Made by a program: the position numbers and the translations under genes. A stretch of 64,000 nt of DNA from Planctomycetaceae bacterium (GTDB taxonomy: Bacteria; Planctomycetota; UBA1135; GCA-002686595). The stretch's first letter is position 1; every line of letters starts with the position of its first letter. The DNA lies in the NCBI GenBank assembly GCA_011525785.1, contig WYBT01000002.1, positions 60,686-124,685 of the forward strand. Direction: 5' to 3'. The notes under the pieces were generated by a model, which did not search any database, had not been told where the DNA came from, and saw only the letters and a program-made list of their open reading frames with translations. Positions 25,103-32,842 of the stretch are shown in pieces.

Positions 25103-26428
25103 TCACCTCGCCGCGAGGCGCCGGGCGTGCCGCTCGCGCCACACGCGTCCACTGGGGAACTCGTACGCCTCGAGCGACGCGGCCTTCATCGTGATGCCGT
25201 AGCCCGGCGCGGTCGGCACGAGGTAGTGGCCCTTGCGCACTTGCGCGGGATGTTCGAAGTGCTCGTGGAGGTGCGAGACGAATTCCGCCACGCGATTCTC
25301 GAGCGTCGGCGCGATGCGGATGAAGTCGACCATGATCAGGTGGTTGACGTACTCGCACAGACCGACGCCGCCCGCGTGCGGACAAACCGGCACGCCGAAG
25401 CGCCGCGCGAGCAGCAGCACGGCCAGCACCTCGTTCACGCCGCCCAGGCGGCACGAATCGATCTGACAGAAGCGGATCGCGTTCGCCTGCAGCAGTTGCT
25501 TGAACACCACGCGGTTCTGGCACTGCTCGCCGGTGGCGACGCCGATCGGCGCAATCGCCTTCGCAATCGCCGCGTGGCCGAGCACGTCGTCGGGCGAAGT
25601 CGGCTCCTCGATCCACCACGGATCGAAGCGCGCCAGCTCCTTCATGTTCGCGATCGCCTCACCCACGTCCCAGCGCTGGTTGGCGTCGAACATCAGGAAG
25701 CGCTCGGGGCCGATCGCCTCGCGCACCACCGCTGCGCGCCGCAGGTCGTCGCTCAGGTCCGCGCCGACCTTGATCTTGAAGTGCCGCCAGCCCTCGGCGA
25801 TTCCTTCGCGGCACAGCTTGCGGATCTTCTCGTCGCTGTAGCCCAGCCACCCGGCGGAGGTCGTGTACGCGGGATAGCCCTCCGCGCGCATCTGCGCCTC
25901 GCGCGCAGCCTTGGTGGGCTCGTTCGCGCGCAGGATCTCGAGCGCCTGATCGCGCGTGAGCACGTCGCTCAGATACCGGAAGTCGATCGCGGAGACGAAC
26001 TCCTCGGGACTCAGATCGACCAGCAGCTTCCACAGCGGCACGCCGCGCGACTTGGCGTACAAATCCCAGGTCGCATTGATCACCGCAGCCGTCGCGAGGT
26101 GGATCACGCCCTTTTCCGGGCCGACCCAGCGCAGTTGCGAATCGCTGGTGAGCGCGCGCCAAAAGCCCGCGAAATCCTTCGTGATCGACTCGAGCGTTCG
26201 ACCGACCACCAGGCGCGCGAGCGCTTCGCACGCCGCGACGCACAGCTCGTTGCCGCGGCCGATCGTGAACGTCAGTCCGTGCCCTTCGAGTCCGACCCGA
26301 TCGGTCTCGAGGACCACGTAGGCCGCGGAGTAGTCCGGGTCGGTGTGCATCGCATCCGAACCGTCCAGGTGATCGGACGTCGGAAAGCGGATGTCGCGGG
26401 CTTTGAGTGCTGTGATGCGAACAGACAT
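25103..26428 (-). CDS. L-fuconate dehydratase (enolase superfamily)
   Basis: Dehydrates L-fuconate to 2-keto-3-deoxy-L-fuconate with Mg2+. The 441 residues match the ENOSF1/FucD subgroup: ARDIRFPTSDHLDGSDAMHT and YSAAYVVLETDR at the N-terminus, then GWRHFKIKVGADLSDDLRR with K220, FLMFDANQRWDV, WWIEEPTSPDDVLGH, ATGEQCQNRV and GVPVCPHAGGVGL with H351. K220 and H351 fall at the same residue numbers as the catalytic pair I recall for the Xanthomonas campestris enzyme, which strongly supports this specific function within a diverse superfamily. It starts 33 bases after the lactonase stop and is coupled to the SDR gene. Confidence 0.95.
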   Translation of the reverse strand: MSVRITALKARDIRFPTSDHLDGSDAMHTDPDYSAAYVVLETDRVGLEGHGLTFTIGRGNELCVAACEALARLVVGRTLESITKDFAGFWRALTSDSQLRWVGPEKGVIHLATAAVINATWDLYAKSRGVPLWKLLVDLSPEEFVSAIDFRYLSDVLTRDQALEILRANEPTKAAREAQMRAEGYPAYTTSAGWLGYSDEKIRKLCREGIAEGWRHFKIKVGADLSDDLRRAAVVREAIGPERFLMFDANQRWDVGEAIANMKELARFDPWWIEEPTSPDDVLGHAAIAKAIAPIGVATGEQCQNRVVFKQLLQANAIRFCQIDSCRLGGVNEVLAVLLLARRFGVPVCPHAGGVGLCEYVNHLIMVDFIRIAPTLENRVAEFVSHLHEHFEHPAQVRKGHYLVPTAPGYGITMKAASLEAYEFPSGRVWRERHARRLAAR

Positions 26429-26461
26429 GCGGAGCAGGGAAGTCAGGATGAAGGTTGCGGC

Positions 26462-27352
26462 TCACCGCCCGTGGCCGACTCGATGATGTACGGACAATCC
26501 GTAGTAGCGTGCGGCCGTTGCGCCAAAGAAGTCGTCACGTTCTTGCGAATTCCACGAACGCGTGAGTTCTTCAGCGATGTTGCGCCAGCGCGTGTACGAA
26601 GCGCGCAGCTGGAGCACGGGCCAGTCGCTTCCCCACATCAAGCGCTCGGCGCCGAAGGTCGCACGCAGGAACTCGAACACGTTCGCGAGCGCGGGTTCGG
26701 ACCACGTGGGACCACACTCGGTGAGCAGGCCCGAGACCTTGCAGTGCGTGCGCGGATGACTCGCTAGCTCGCGCAACTGCGCGCGCCACAACTCGACGCC
26801 GTCCCAGTTCTGGCCTTCGGCGAGCCGGGGCTTCGCGGCGTGATCGATCACGATCCACAGCTCCGGAAGGCGCGCGCGAAGCTCGCACAGCGACGCCAGC
26901 TGCTGTGGTTTGACCAGCGCATCGAAACGCAGCCCCAGTTGCGCCGCAGCGCGCAGCGCTTCGATCACGCGCGGGCGCAGCACCCAGCGCGGATCCTCGA
27001 GGTCCTGCAACATCGGCCGCACGCCGACGAACTTGCTCTCGCGCGCGAGGCGTTCGAGCTGGCGCGGCGCGAGCGCGTCGTCGAGCTCGACCCATCCGAC
27101 AACTCCGGCCACCCACTCGAGCTCGCGCGCCGTCGCGAGCAGGAATTCGCTCTCCGCCACGCTGTCCGCCGCCTGCACGAGCACCGTCGCGTCGACGCTC
27201 GACTCGCGCAGCTGCGGCGCGAGGTCGCCCGGCCCGAAATCGCGGTACAGCGGCTCGAGCGCGGGCGTGAGCCAGCGATAGTCGCCTCGCGCCAGCTTCC
27301 AGAAGTGCTGGTGTGCGTCGATGCGCGGCGCGCGCGACGGAACCGCGCTCAC
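26462..27352 (-). CDS. Amidohydrolase_2 lactonase, probable L-fuconolactonase
   Basis: A 296-residue TIM-barrel metal-dependent hydrolase of the cog3618 group. Metal and substrate motifs are RIDAHQHFWKLARGDYRWLT, GVRPMLQDLEDPRWVL, LWIVIDHAAKPRLAEG, HCKVSGLLTECG and LMWGSDWPVL. This group includes L-fucono-1,5-lactonases, and the dehydratase acting on the product is the next gene. It would open the lactone made by the sugar dehydrogenase. The GTG start at 27352 overlaps the stop of the Gfo/Idh gene as GTGA. Confidence 0.92.
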   Translation of the reverse strand: MSAVPSRAPRIDAHQHFWKLARGDYRWLTPALEPLYRDFGPGDLAPQLRESSVDATVLVQAADSVAESEFLLATARELEWVAGVVGWVELDDALAPRQLERLARESKFVGVRPMLQDLEDPRWVLRPRVIEALRAAAQLGLRFDALVKPQQLASLCELRARLPELWIVIDHAAKPRLAEGQNWDGVELWRAQLRELASHPRTHCKVSGLLTECGPTWSEPALANVFEFLRATFGAERLMWGSDWPVLQLRASYTRWRNIAEELTRSWNSQERDDFFGATAARYYGLSVHHRVGHGR

Positions 27353-28437
27353 GACGCGACTCCGTCCGACTCCAGCGCCGTCCCGCCGTTGCGATCGGAC
27401 TCGTACAGCGCCTCGACCAGCGCCATCGTGCGCCACGCGTCCTCGACGCTGGTGTGCAGCAGCGCGTCCTCGCCCGCAGCGAAGCGTTGCAGATTGCTCA
27501 TCGTCCCCAGGAACGCATCCGGGAACCAATTGCCGACGAGCTTCAACTCGTTCCACTCTTCGCTCGCCAACGCGAACTCGAGCGCGTCCGGCCGGCCGCG
27601 CGGATAGTCGAGGTTCACGCCCATCACCGCCACGGCCGCGCCTTCGAGGCCTTCGACGCGCACCTGCGAGAGCTGGTGCTTGGGCCCGTGCATGTGGTGG
27701 TGGTTCACCGACAGCGAGCAACGCACCTCGTCGCCGTAGTCGAGGATCGCGCTGGTGCGCGAGCTGGCGAGGTGCGCCGCGTTGGGGTGCTTGACGGTGC
27801 GCGCGTACACGCGGCGCGGTTCGCCCAGCAGCGAGCGGATCAGGTCGAGGTAGTGGATCGAGTGCAGCGCGATCTCCATGCGCTCGAGCGAGGCCAGGAA
27901 CGGCCACAGCTCCCAGGGCATGCGGCAATTCACGTGCAGATCGAGCTCGACCAGCCGTCCGAGCCAACCGCGCTCGCAGGCGTCGCGCAGCGCGAGCATC
28001 TGCGGGCTGAAGCGCAGTTGGAAATTGACGGCTGCGATCAGGCGCTTGCGCCGAACGGCGTCGCGGATGCGCGTCGCATCGGCGAGGTCGACGCCCAGCG
28101 GCTTTTGGATCAGCGCAGCGGCGCCGTCGGGCAAGCGCTCGACCACCGAGTGCACGGCGGCGGGCGGAAGCGCGAGGTCGAACACCGCGTCCGGCGTCGC
28201 CAGCGCTTCCGCGAGCGTTGCGAACACGCGCGGCAGCGCCCAGACCTGCGCGAGCTGGCGCGCGCGGGCCGGGTCGAGGTCGAAGCAGCCCGCCACCGGC
28301 AGGCCGCCCATGCGGTAGGCCGGCAGGTGCGCGTCGTTGACGATCCCGCCGGCCCCGATCAGCACGATCGGACGCGGCCGCGTGGGCGCGGCCCAACGTT
28401 GGCGCAGGGCGCCGAGCTCGCGCGCGCCCGCCTTCAC
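27349..28437 (-). CDS. Gfo/Idh/MocA oxidoreductase, candidate L-fucose dehydrogenase
   Basis: A 362-residue NAD(P)-dependent sugar dehydrogenase. The Rossmann fold opens with RPIVLIGAGGIVNDAHLPAY, the family lysine is in ALIQKPLGVDLAD, and the substrate domain has NFQLRFSPQMLALRDACERG and MEIALHSIHYLDLIRSLLGE. No other sugar dehydrogenase is present in this operon, so it is the best candidate for oxidising L-fucose to L-fuconolactone. Known L-fucose dehydrogenases belong to the SDR or aldo-keto reductase families, so this role is inference. It starts with GTG overlapping the iclR stop and is coupled to the lactonase gene. Confidence 0.9.
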   Translation of the reverse strand: MKAGARELGALRQRWAAPTRPRPIVLIGAGGIVNDAHLPAYRMGGLPVAGCFDLDPARARQLAQVWALPRVFATLAEALATPDAVFDLALPPAAVHSVVERLPDGAAALIQKPLGVDLADATRIRDAVRRKRLIAAVNFQLRFSPQMLALRDACERGWLGRLVELDLHVNCRMPWELWPFLASLERMEIALHSIHYLDLIRSLLGEPRRVYARTVKHPNAAHLASSRTSAILDYGDEVRCSLSVNHHHMHGPKHQLSQVRVEGLEGAAVAVMGVNLDYPRGRPDALEFALASEEWNELKLVGNWFPDAFLGTMSNLQRFAAGEDALLHTSVEDAWRTMALVEALYESDRNGGTALESDGVAS

Positions 28438-29288
28438 CTCACGCGCGGCGTCGCGCCGCCGCTTCCAGGCGCCCGCCCGCCCAGCGACGCCGACAGACGC
28501 GCCGCGGTGCGCAACAACGCTTCGCGCGTGAGCACCAGCGAGCTGTCGTCGGGCACGTCGAGCCGCTCGATGAACGGCACGGTCATGGCCGCGACCGCCG
28601 AGCCGCGGTGGTCGAACACCGGCGCGCTCACGTCGCGCACGCCGCGGATGCGCGTGCTGTCCATCTCTTCGTAGCCGCGCCCGCGGATCGCCTCGAGCTC
28701 GCGCACGAACGCGCCGCGCGCGCTGGACTCCTGATCGGCGGCGCTCGCCTTGGAGAGGATGCGCGCGCGGTCGTCGGCGTTCTGGAAGGCGAGCAGCACG
28801 CGCCCCGAGGCCGTGCTCGACAGCGCGATCACCGAACCCACGCGCACGGCGAAGCCGATGTGTCCAGGGCTGTCGGTCTGCGCGACGACCACGCCGTGGC
28901 CGCTCTCGATCAGCGCCAGATGGCAGGACTGATGCACCTGACTCGCCAGCTCGCGCAGCAAGGGGCCCGCGTTGCCCAGAAGCCGATCGATCGGCGTGTG
29001 GCGATGCGCGAGCTCGAACAGCTTGAGCGTGAGGATGTAGCGATCGCTCGGGCGCTGGATCGAGAGGTAGCCGCGCTCGACCAGGCAGTTGAGCATGCGG
29101 AAGATCTCGCCGACCGTGCGGTTCAGGCCGCGCGCGATCTCGGACTGCGACAGCCCCTCGGGGCGATCGGCGAGCAACTCCAGGATGTCCAGGCCCTTTT
29201 CGAGGGCCGGCGCGCGGTAGCGGCCGCGCTCGTTCTTCTCGTCGTCCTTCTCGTCGTCGGTAGTGCTCACGGGGGTCTCGATGCTCAT
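28434..29288 (-). CDS. IclR-family regulator of the fucose locus
   Basis: A 284-residue transcription factor. An acidic, charged N-terminal tail (~1-24) is followed by the winged helix-turn-helix (APALEKGLDILELLADRPEG, SQSEIARGLNRTVGEIFRML) and the IclR effector domain (~105-265; SCHLALIESGHGVVVAQTDS, LSSTASGRVLLAF, GVRDVSAPVFDHRG). IclR proteins commonly control catabolic operons and bind pathway intermediates. It is the first gene of the leftward operon and diverges from the sugar-binding protein gene. The inverted repeat in that gap is the likely binding site. The ATG at 29288 gives the normal length. Confidence 0.93.
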   Translation of the reverse strand: MSIETPVSTTDDEKDDEKNERGRYRAPALEKGLDILELLADRPEGLSQSEIARGLNRTVGEIFRMLNCLVERGYLSIQRPSDRYILTLKLFELAHRHTPIDRLLGNAGPLLRELASQVHQSCHLALIESGHGVVVAQTDSPGHIGFAVRVGSVIALSSTASGRVLLAFQNADDRARILSKASAADQESSARGAFVRELEAIRGRGYEEMDSTRIRGVRDVSAPVFDHRGSAVAAMTVPFIERLDVPDDSSLVLTREALLRTAARLSASLGGRAPGSGGATPRVR

Positions 29289-29352
29289 CGGAGGGGGGCG
29301 GGGAAGGGACCTCGGGCGCGCTCTCGCGCGCGTGGGGGCGGGTCCCGGGTTC

Positions 29353-29391
29353 GCTTTTACTTGCAAGACGCCATATTTCGCAAGTAAAAGC
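29353..29391. promoter_or_regulatory. Candidate operator between iclR and the sugar-binding gene
   Basis: A perfect 12-base inverted repeat, GCTTTTACTTGC at 29353-29364 and its complement at 29380-29391, with a 15-base spacer. It is A/T-rich in an otherwise GC-rich region and lies centrally in the 171-base divergent gap. It is the best candidate site for the IclR protein acting on both promoters. Confidence 0.75.
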
Positions 29392-29419
29392 AGCTCGCCC
29401 CCGCCCGCCTGAGAACCAA

Positions 29420-29439
29420 TTCGCGGACCGATCCGCGAA
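29420..29439. promoter_or_regulatory. Short palindrome in the leader of the sugar-binding gene
   Basis: TTCGCGGA and TCCGCGAA flank a 4-base centre, 21 bases before the ATG of the binding-protein gene. It could be a second operator or a leader hairpin; the position is suggestive but size and GC content make chance possible. Confidence 0.45.
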
Positions 29440-29459
29440 CCCGCCCGCGACCCCACACC

Positions 29460-30437
29460 ATGCGCCGACTCAGCCCCCTGCTTCCCCTTCTGGCGCTGGT
29501 CGGACTCGCGGCCTGCGACTCCGGCAGCGACGCGACGCGCAGCCCCGCGGACACGCAGCCGGCCCGCCCGCGCGTGGCCGTGATCCCCAAGGGCACGACC
29601 CACGTGTTCTGGAAAGCCGTCGAGCGCGGCGCGCGCGAGGCCGGCGCGGAGGTCGGGCTCGAAGTGGTGTGGAAGGGTCCGCTGCAGGAGAACGACCGCG
29701 CGCAGCAGATCCAGCTCGTCGAGCAGTTCATCACCGACGAGATCGACGCCCTCGCGCTCGCGCCGCTCGACCACACGGCGCTGGCGGCGGTCGTAGCGCG
29801 CGCGCGCGCGAAGGACATTCCGGTGGTGATCTTCGACAGCGATCTCGACGGCACGCCGGGCGTCGACTTCAAGAGCTTCATCGCCACCAACAACCGCGAG
29901 GCGGGCAAGCTCGCGGGCCAGCACCTCGCCAAGCTGCTCGACGGCAAGGGCAAGGCCGTGATGCTGCGCTACGTGGTGGGCTCGGCGAGCACCGATGCGC
30001 GCGAGAGCGGCTTCGCGGAAGCGGCCAAGGCCGGCGGCGTCGAGCTCAGCGTCGACAACCGCTATGCCGGCGCGACTGCGGGCGAGGCCAAGACCACCGC
30101 GCTCAATTTGATGGACGCGCTGCGCGAAGCGGGCGGCGTGTTCTGCTCGAACGAGTCGGCCACCGCGGGCATGTTGCTCGCGCTCGAGCAGATGGGCCTC
30201 GCGGGCAAGCTGCGTTTCGTGGGCTTCGACGCCTCGCCGCCGCTCGTGGCGGCGCTGCGCGAAGGCAAGCTCGACGCGCTCGTGGTGCAGGACCCGCGCA
30301 AGATGGGCGCGCTCTCGGTGCGCACGCTCGCCAAGCTGCTCGCGCGCGAGTCGGTCGAGCCCGTGATCGACACCGGCGCAGTGCTCGTCACGCGCGACAA
30401 CATGAACGAGCCCGCGATCGCGGCGCTGCTGCAGTAG
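29460..30437 (+). CDS. RbsB-type sugar ABC transporter substrate-binding lipoprotein
   Basis: A 325-residue periplasmic-binding-protein type 1 component. The leader LPLLALVGLAAC is a clear lipobox. The mature part has the RbsB-like pattern RVAVIPKGTTHVFWKAVERG, DALALAPLDHTALAAVV, IPVVIFDSDLDG, SFIATNNREAGKLAGQHLAK and VFCSNESATAGMLLALEQMG. It would deliver a monosaccharide, probably L-fucose, to the RbsA/RbsC-like pair encoded 5 kb downstream. It diverges from iclR and likely shares its operator. No permease or ATPase follows directly. Confidence 0.93.
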   Translation: MRRLSPLLPLLALVGLAACDSGSDATRSPADTQPARPRVAVIPKGTTHVFWKAVERGAREAGAEVGLEVVWKGPLQENDRAQQIQLVEQFITDEIDALALAPLDHTALAAVVARARAKDIPVVIFDSDLDGTPGVDFKSFIATNNREAGKLAGQHLAKLLDGKGKAVMLRYVVGSASTDARESGFAEAAKAGGVELSVDNRYAGATAGEAKTTALNLMDALREAGGVFCSNESATAGMLLALEQMGLAGKLRFVGFDASPPLVAALREGKLDALVVQDPRKMGALSVRTLAKLLARESVEPVIDTGAVLVTRDNMNEPAIAALLQ

Positions 30438-30465
30438 TGCTCGGCCGCGTGCGGCGCCGCGCGCT

Positions 30466-32649
30466 TCAGTAGAAGGTCAGCGCGAGCGCGTCGGAGAGAT
30501 TCGTCGTCTGAGCGCAGGCGTTCGACGCGTCGCGGTACCAGGCCTGGAAGCGCCACAGCTCGCCGGCGTCGATCGCATTCAGCCCGCCCTGCGAGGCCGC
30601 GGTCAGCGCGGGTCCCCAGCTCGCGCTCCCGGCGGCGTCGCTGATGCGCAGCGGCCAGCGCGCCAGTCCGCCTCCAGGCGCGGCCCCGACGCAACGCAGT
30701 CCGGCCCCGAGCGGCGCCACGAGCGCGCCGCCGCCCATGAACAGCAGCGTCGAGCGTCCGGCGGGCAGCTCGACCGCGGTGAGGACCAGATCGTCGCGGG
30801 CGACGCTCGAACTGCCTTGGGCGAGCAACCGCGCGCCGAGACCGCGCGAGTTGCGACAACCGCTGTCGGCGCTCGGATTCGAGCACGGCGCGGCAGCCGC
30901 ACAGGCGCAGTCGCGCGACTCGATGCGCGTGTGCTGCTCGAGCAGGCGCGGGCGCGCGTCGAGCGACAACGCGCCGCCGCCGTACGGCGCCACCGAGCCA
31001 TCGAGCTCGCGCACCCAGGCCACGTTCCACGCTGCGGGCGGCGCAAAGCTCGCCGGCTGCGCCGCGCTGGCAGCGGGGTTCCACACGGCGAACGCGCGCT
31101 CGCCGCCGGAGCGCGTGAACTCGATCGACCACGTTCCGCCCGCGAGCTCCGCGAGCGCGCTCATGCTCGCGCCGCGCATCCAGCGCCCGACCTCGGCGTA
31201 CGCGACCCCCGCCGGCCCGAGCACGTCGAACGCGGGCGGCATTGCGAGCTCGACTCCCGCCGGAGAGCCGGGATCCCACGAGTAGTGGTAGTAGCGCTCG
31301 GCCCCGCCCGCCCAGTTCAGCAGGCACGCGCGCGCCATCCAGCCGACTTGCACTTCGAAAGTCTCCGGCGTCTGCAGCGCCCACCCGGCCTCGGTGTTCC
31401 AGAGCGGCTTCGCGCCGGCGCCGTAGCGCTCGAGGATCAAGCGCGCGTTCGGCAGGTAACTGCTGAACAGGAACTCGGGCGCTTCTTCGAACAGATAGAA
31501 GTGGTAGCCGACGACATCGCAGGTCGCCGCGCCGCCCGACTCGAGGAAGCGCTCGAGGTACCCCAGGTCGTAGGGGCTGGGCCCGACCACGATGTTGGCG
31601 GGATCGACCGCGAGCAGGATCGCGCGCGCCTGCGCTGCGAGCGTAACGAGCGTCGCAACATCGCCGGTGAAGAAGCTCGCGTCGTTGGGCTCGTTCCAGA
31701 TCTCCCACACGCGGATGACGCCGCGATAGCGCTGCGCCACGGCCTGCACCCAGTCGCGCCAGTGCTGCAGGTCCGCGGGTTCGGCCGCCTGGCCCGGGCC
31801 GTAGGGCGAGAACTCGAGCGGCCGCGCCGAGGCCCACTGCGGCGTGCGGCCGAGCACGTAGTGCACTTGCGCGCCGCGCTGCGCAGCCCGCGCGACGTGC
31901 TGATCGAGCGCGCTCCAATCGAACACGCCGGGCGCGGGCTGCACGCTGGCCCACTGCGCGCCGCCGCCGCTGCCTCCGACCGGACCATCGCTGTCCCAGA
32001 TGCGCACGCACTCGATCTCGAGCGAGGCGTGCGGCCACGGGCGATCGCTGGCGTGCAGGTGCAAGCCGAAGAACTCGGGCGCGATCGGGCCCGTGGCGAG
32101 CGTCGGCGCCGCCGCGACCGAAGTCAGCGAGGCGTCGTCGAGCTCGAACGCGCCGACATCGTCGGTGCGCACCATCAGGAGCGCCGGGCCGGCCTGAGCG
32201 AAGCCCTCGAACTCGTAGCGCGTCCAACTGGGCGTCAACACGCACGAGCGATTGACGAAGGTGCTGTACGGCGGGTCGGCGCGCCGCAAGAGGAACTCGA
32301 CCTGCATCGGCGTCGACGCACGCATCCAGATCGACGCGCTGAAGCGCCGACCGGCGGGCAAATCGAGCGACTGCGCCAGCTGCATCACTCCGCCGCCCAC
32401 CGCGACGCGCTGCGCGGACGCTCCGCCGTGCGGCGTGAGAGTCGAGCGCGAATAGGCGATCTGCGCCTGCAGGTTGCCCGACCAACACGAGTTGTCGAAC
32501 CAACCGCCCGCGACTTCCCCGGTGATCGTTGGACAACTGCTCGAGGCGCTCAGCGGGACGTAGGGCGTCTCGAAACCGCCGTTCGAGAGCGACTGAGCGC
32601 GCGCGCCGAGCGCCAGGGTCGAAAGCACGAAGAACGCGAGAGCCTGCAT
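30466..32649 (-). CDS. Secreted clan-A glycoside hydrolase (GH39/GH5-like) with N-terminal CBM-like domain
   Basis: A 727-residue exported enzyme with signal MQALAFFVLSTLALGARAQ. An N-terminal jelly roll (~20-165; LSNGGFETPY, VEFLLRRADPPY) resembles CBM4/9-like modules. The TIM barrel (~175-470) has VWEIWNEPND (E320, acid/base) and PLWNTEAGW (E420, nucleophile), 100 residues apart as in retaining clan-A enzymes. The C-terminus holds a cysteine-rich segment (CACAAAAPCSNPSADSGCRN) and a beta domain resembling modules on other secreted planctomycete proteins. The substrate is unknown. The ATG at 32649 is supported by GGAGGTG four bases upstream. It converges with the sugar-binding gene. Confidence 0.82.
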   Translation of the reverse strand: MQALAFFVLSTLALGARAQSLSNGGFETPYVPLSASSSCPTITGEVAGGWFDNSCWSGNLQAQIAYSRSTLTPHGGASAQRVAVGGGVMQLAQSLDLPAGRRFSASIWMRASTPMQVEFLLRRADPPYSTFVNRSCVLTPSWTRYEFEGFAQAGPALLMVRTDDVGAFELDDASLTSVAAAPTLATGPIAPEFFGLHLHASDRPWPHASLEIECVRIWDSDGPVGGSGGGAQWASVQPAPGVFDWSALDQHVARAAQRGAQVHYVLGRTPQWASARPLEFSPYGPGQAAEPADLQHWRDWVQAVAQRYRGVIRVWEIWNEPNDASFFTGDVATLVTLAAQARAILLAVDPANIVVGPSPYDLGYLERFLESGGAATCDVVGYHFYLFEEAPEFLFSSYLPNARLILERYGAGAKPLWNTEAGWALQTPETFEVQVGWMARACLLNWAGGAERYYHYSWDPGSPAGVELAMPPAFDVLGPAGVAYAEVGRWMRGASMSALAELAGGTWSIEFTRSGGERAFAVWNPAASAAQPASFAPPAAWNVAWVRELDGSVAPYGGGALSLDARPRLLEQHTRIESRDCACAAAAPCSNPSADSGCRNSRGLGARLLAQGSSSVARDDLVLTAVELPAGRSTLLFMGGGALVAPLGAGLRCVGAAPGGGLARWPLRISDAAGSASWGPALTAASQGGLNAIDAGELWRFQAWYRDASNACAQTTNLSDALALTFY

Positions 32650-32669
32650 GAGCACCTCCGGGGGGAACG

Positions 32670-32699
32670 CCACAACTATCCCGCTGCCAGCGGTTGTGG
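32670..32699. repeat. Small hairpin upstream of the glycoside hydrolase gene
   Basis: CCACAAC (32670-32676) pairs with GTTGTGG (32693-32699), with an inner CGCT/AGCG stem. It lies about 20 bases before the start codon of the leftward hydrolase gene. It could be a 5' leader structure. The rest of the 193-base gap up to the next gene shows nothing else convincing. Confidence 0.35.
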
Positions 32700-32842
32700 G
32701 CGACGCCTCGACGAGGCCTGGCTACCAATCTCGACAGGAAGCGCGAGCGCGGGGCGCGAATCCGTCCGAGCCGGCTCTGCGCACGGCTCCGTCGACGCGC
32801 GTGCTCGCGTCCGACACCGAGCGTCGAGGCCCGCTCGCGCCT

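Noticed and set aside
27313..28674. A 453-codon plus-strand frame over the Gfo/Idh gene and its neighbours
   Set aside because: It has no recognisable domain and crosses real gene junctions on the other strand; treated as a composition artefact.
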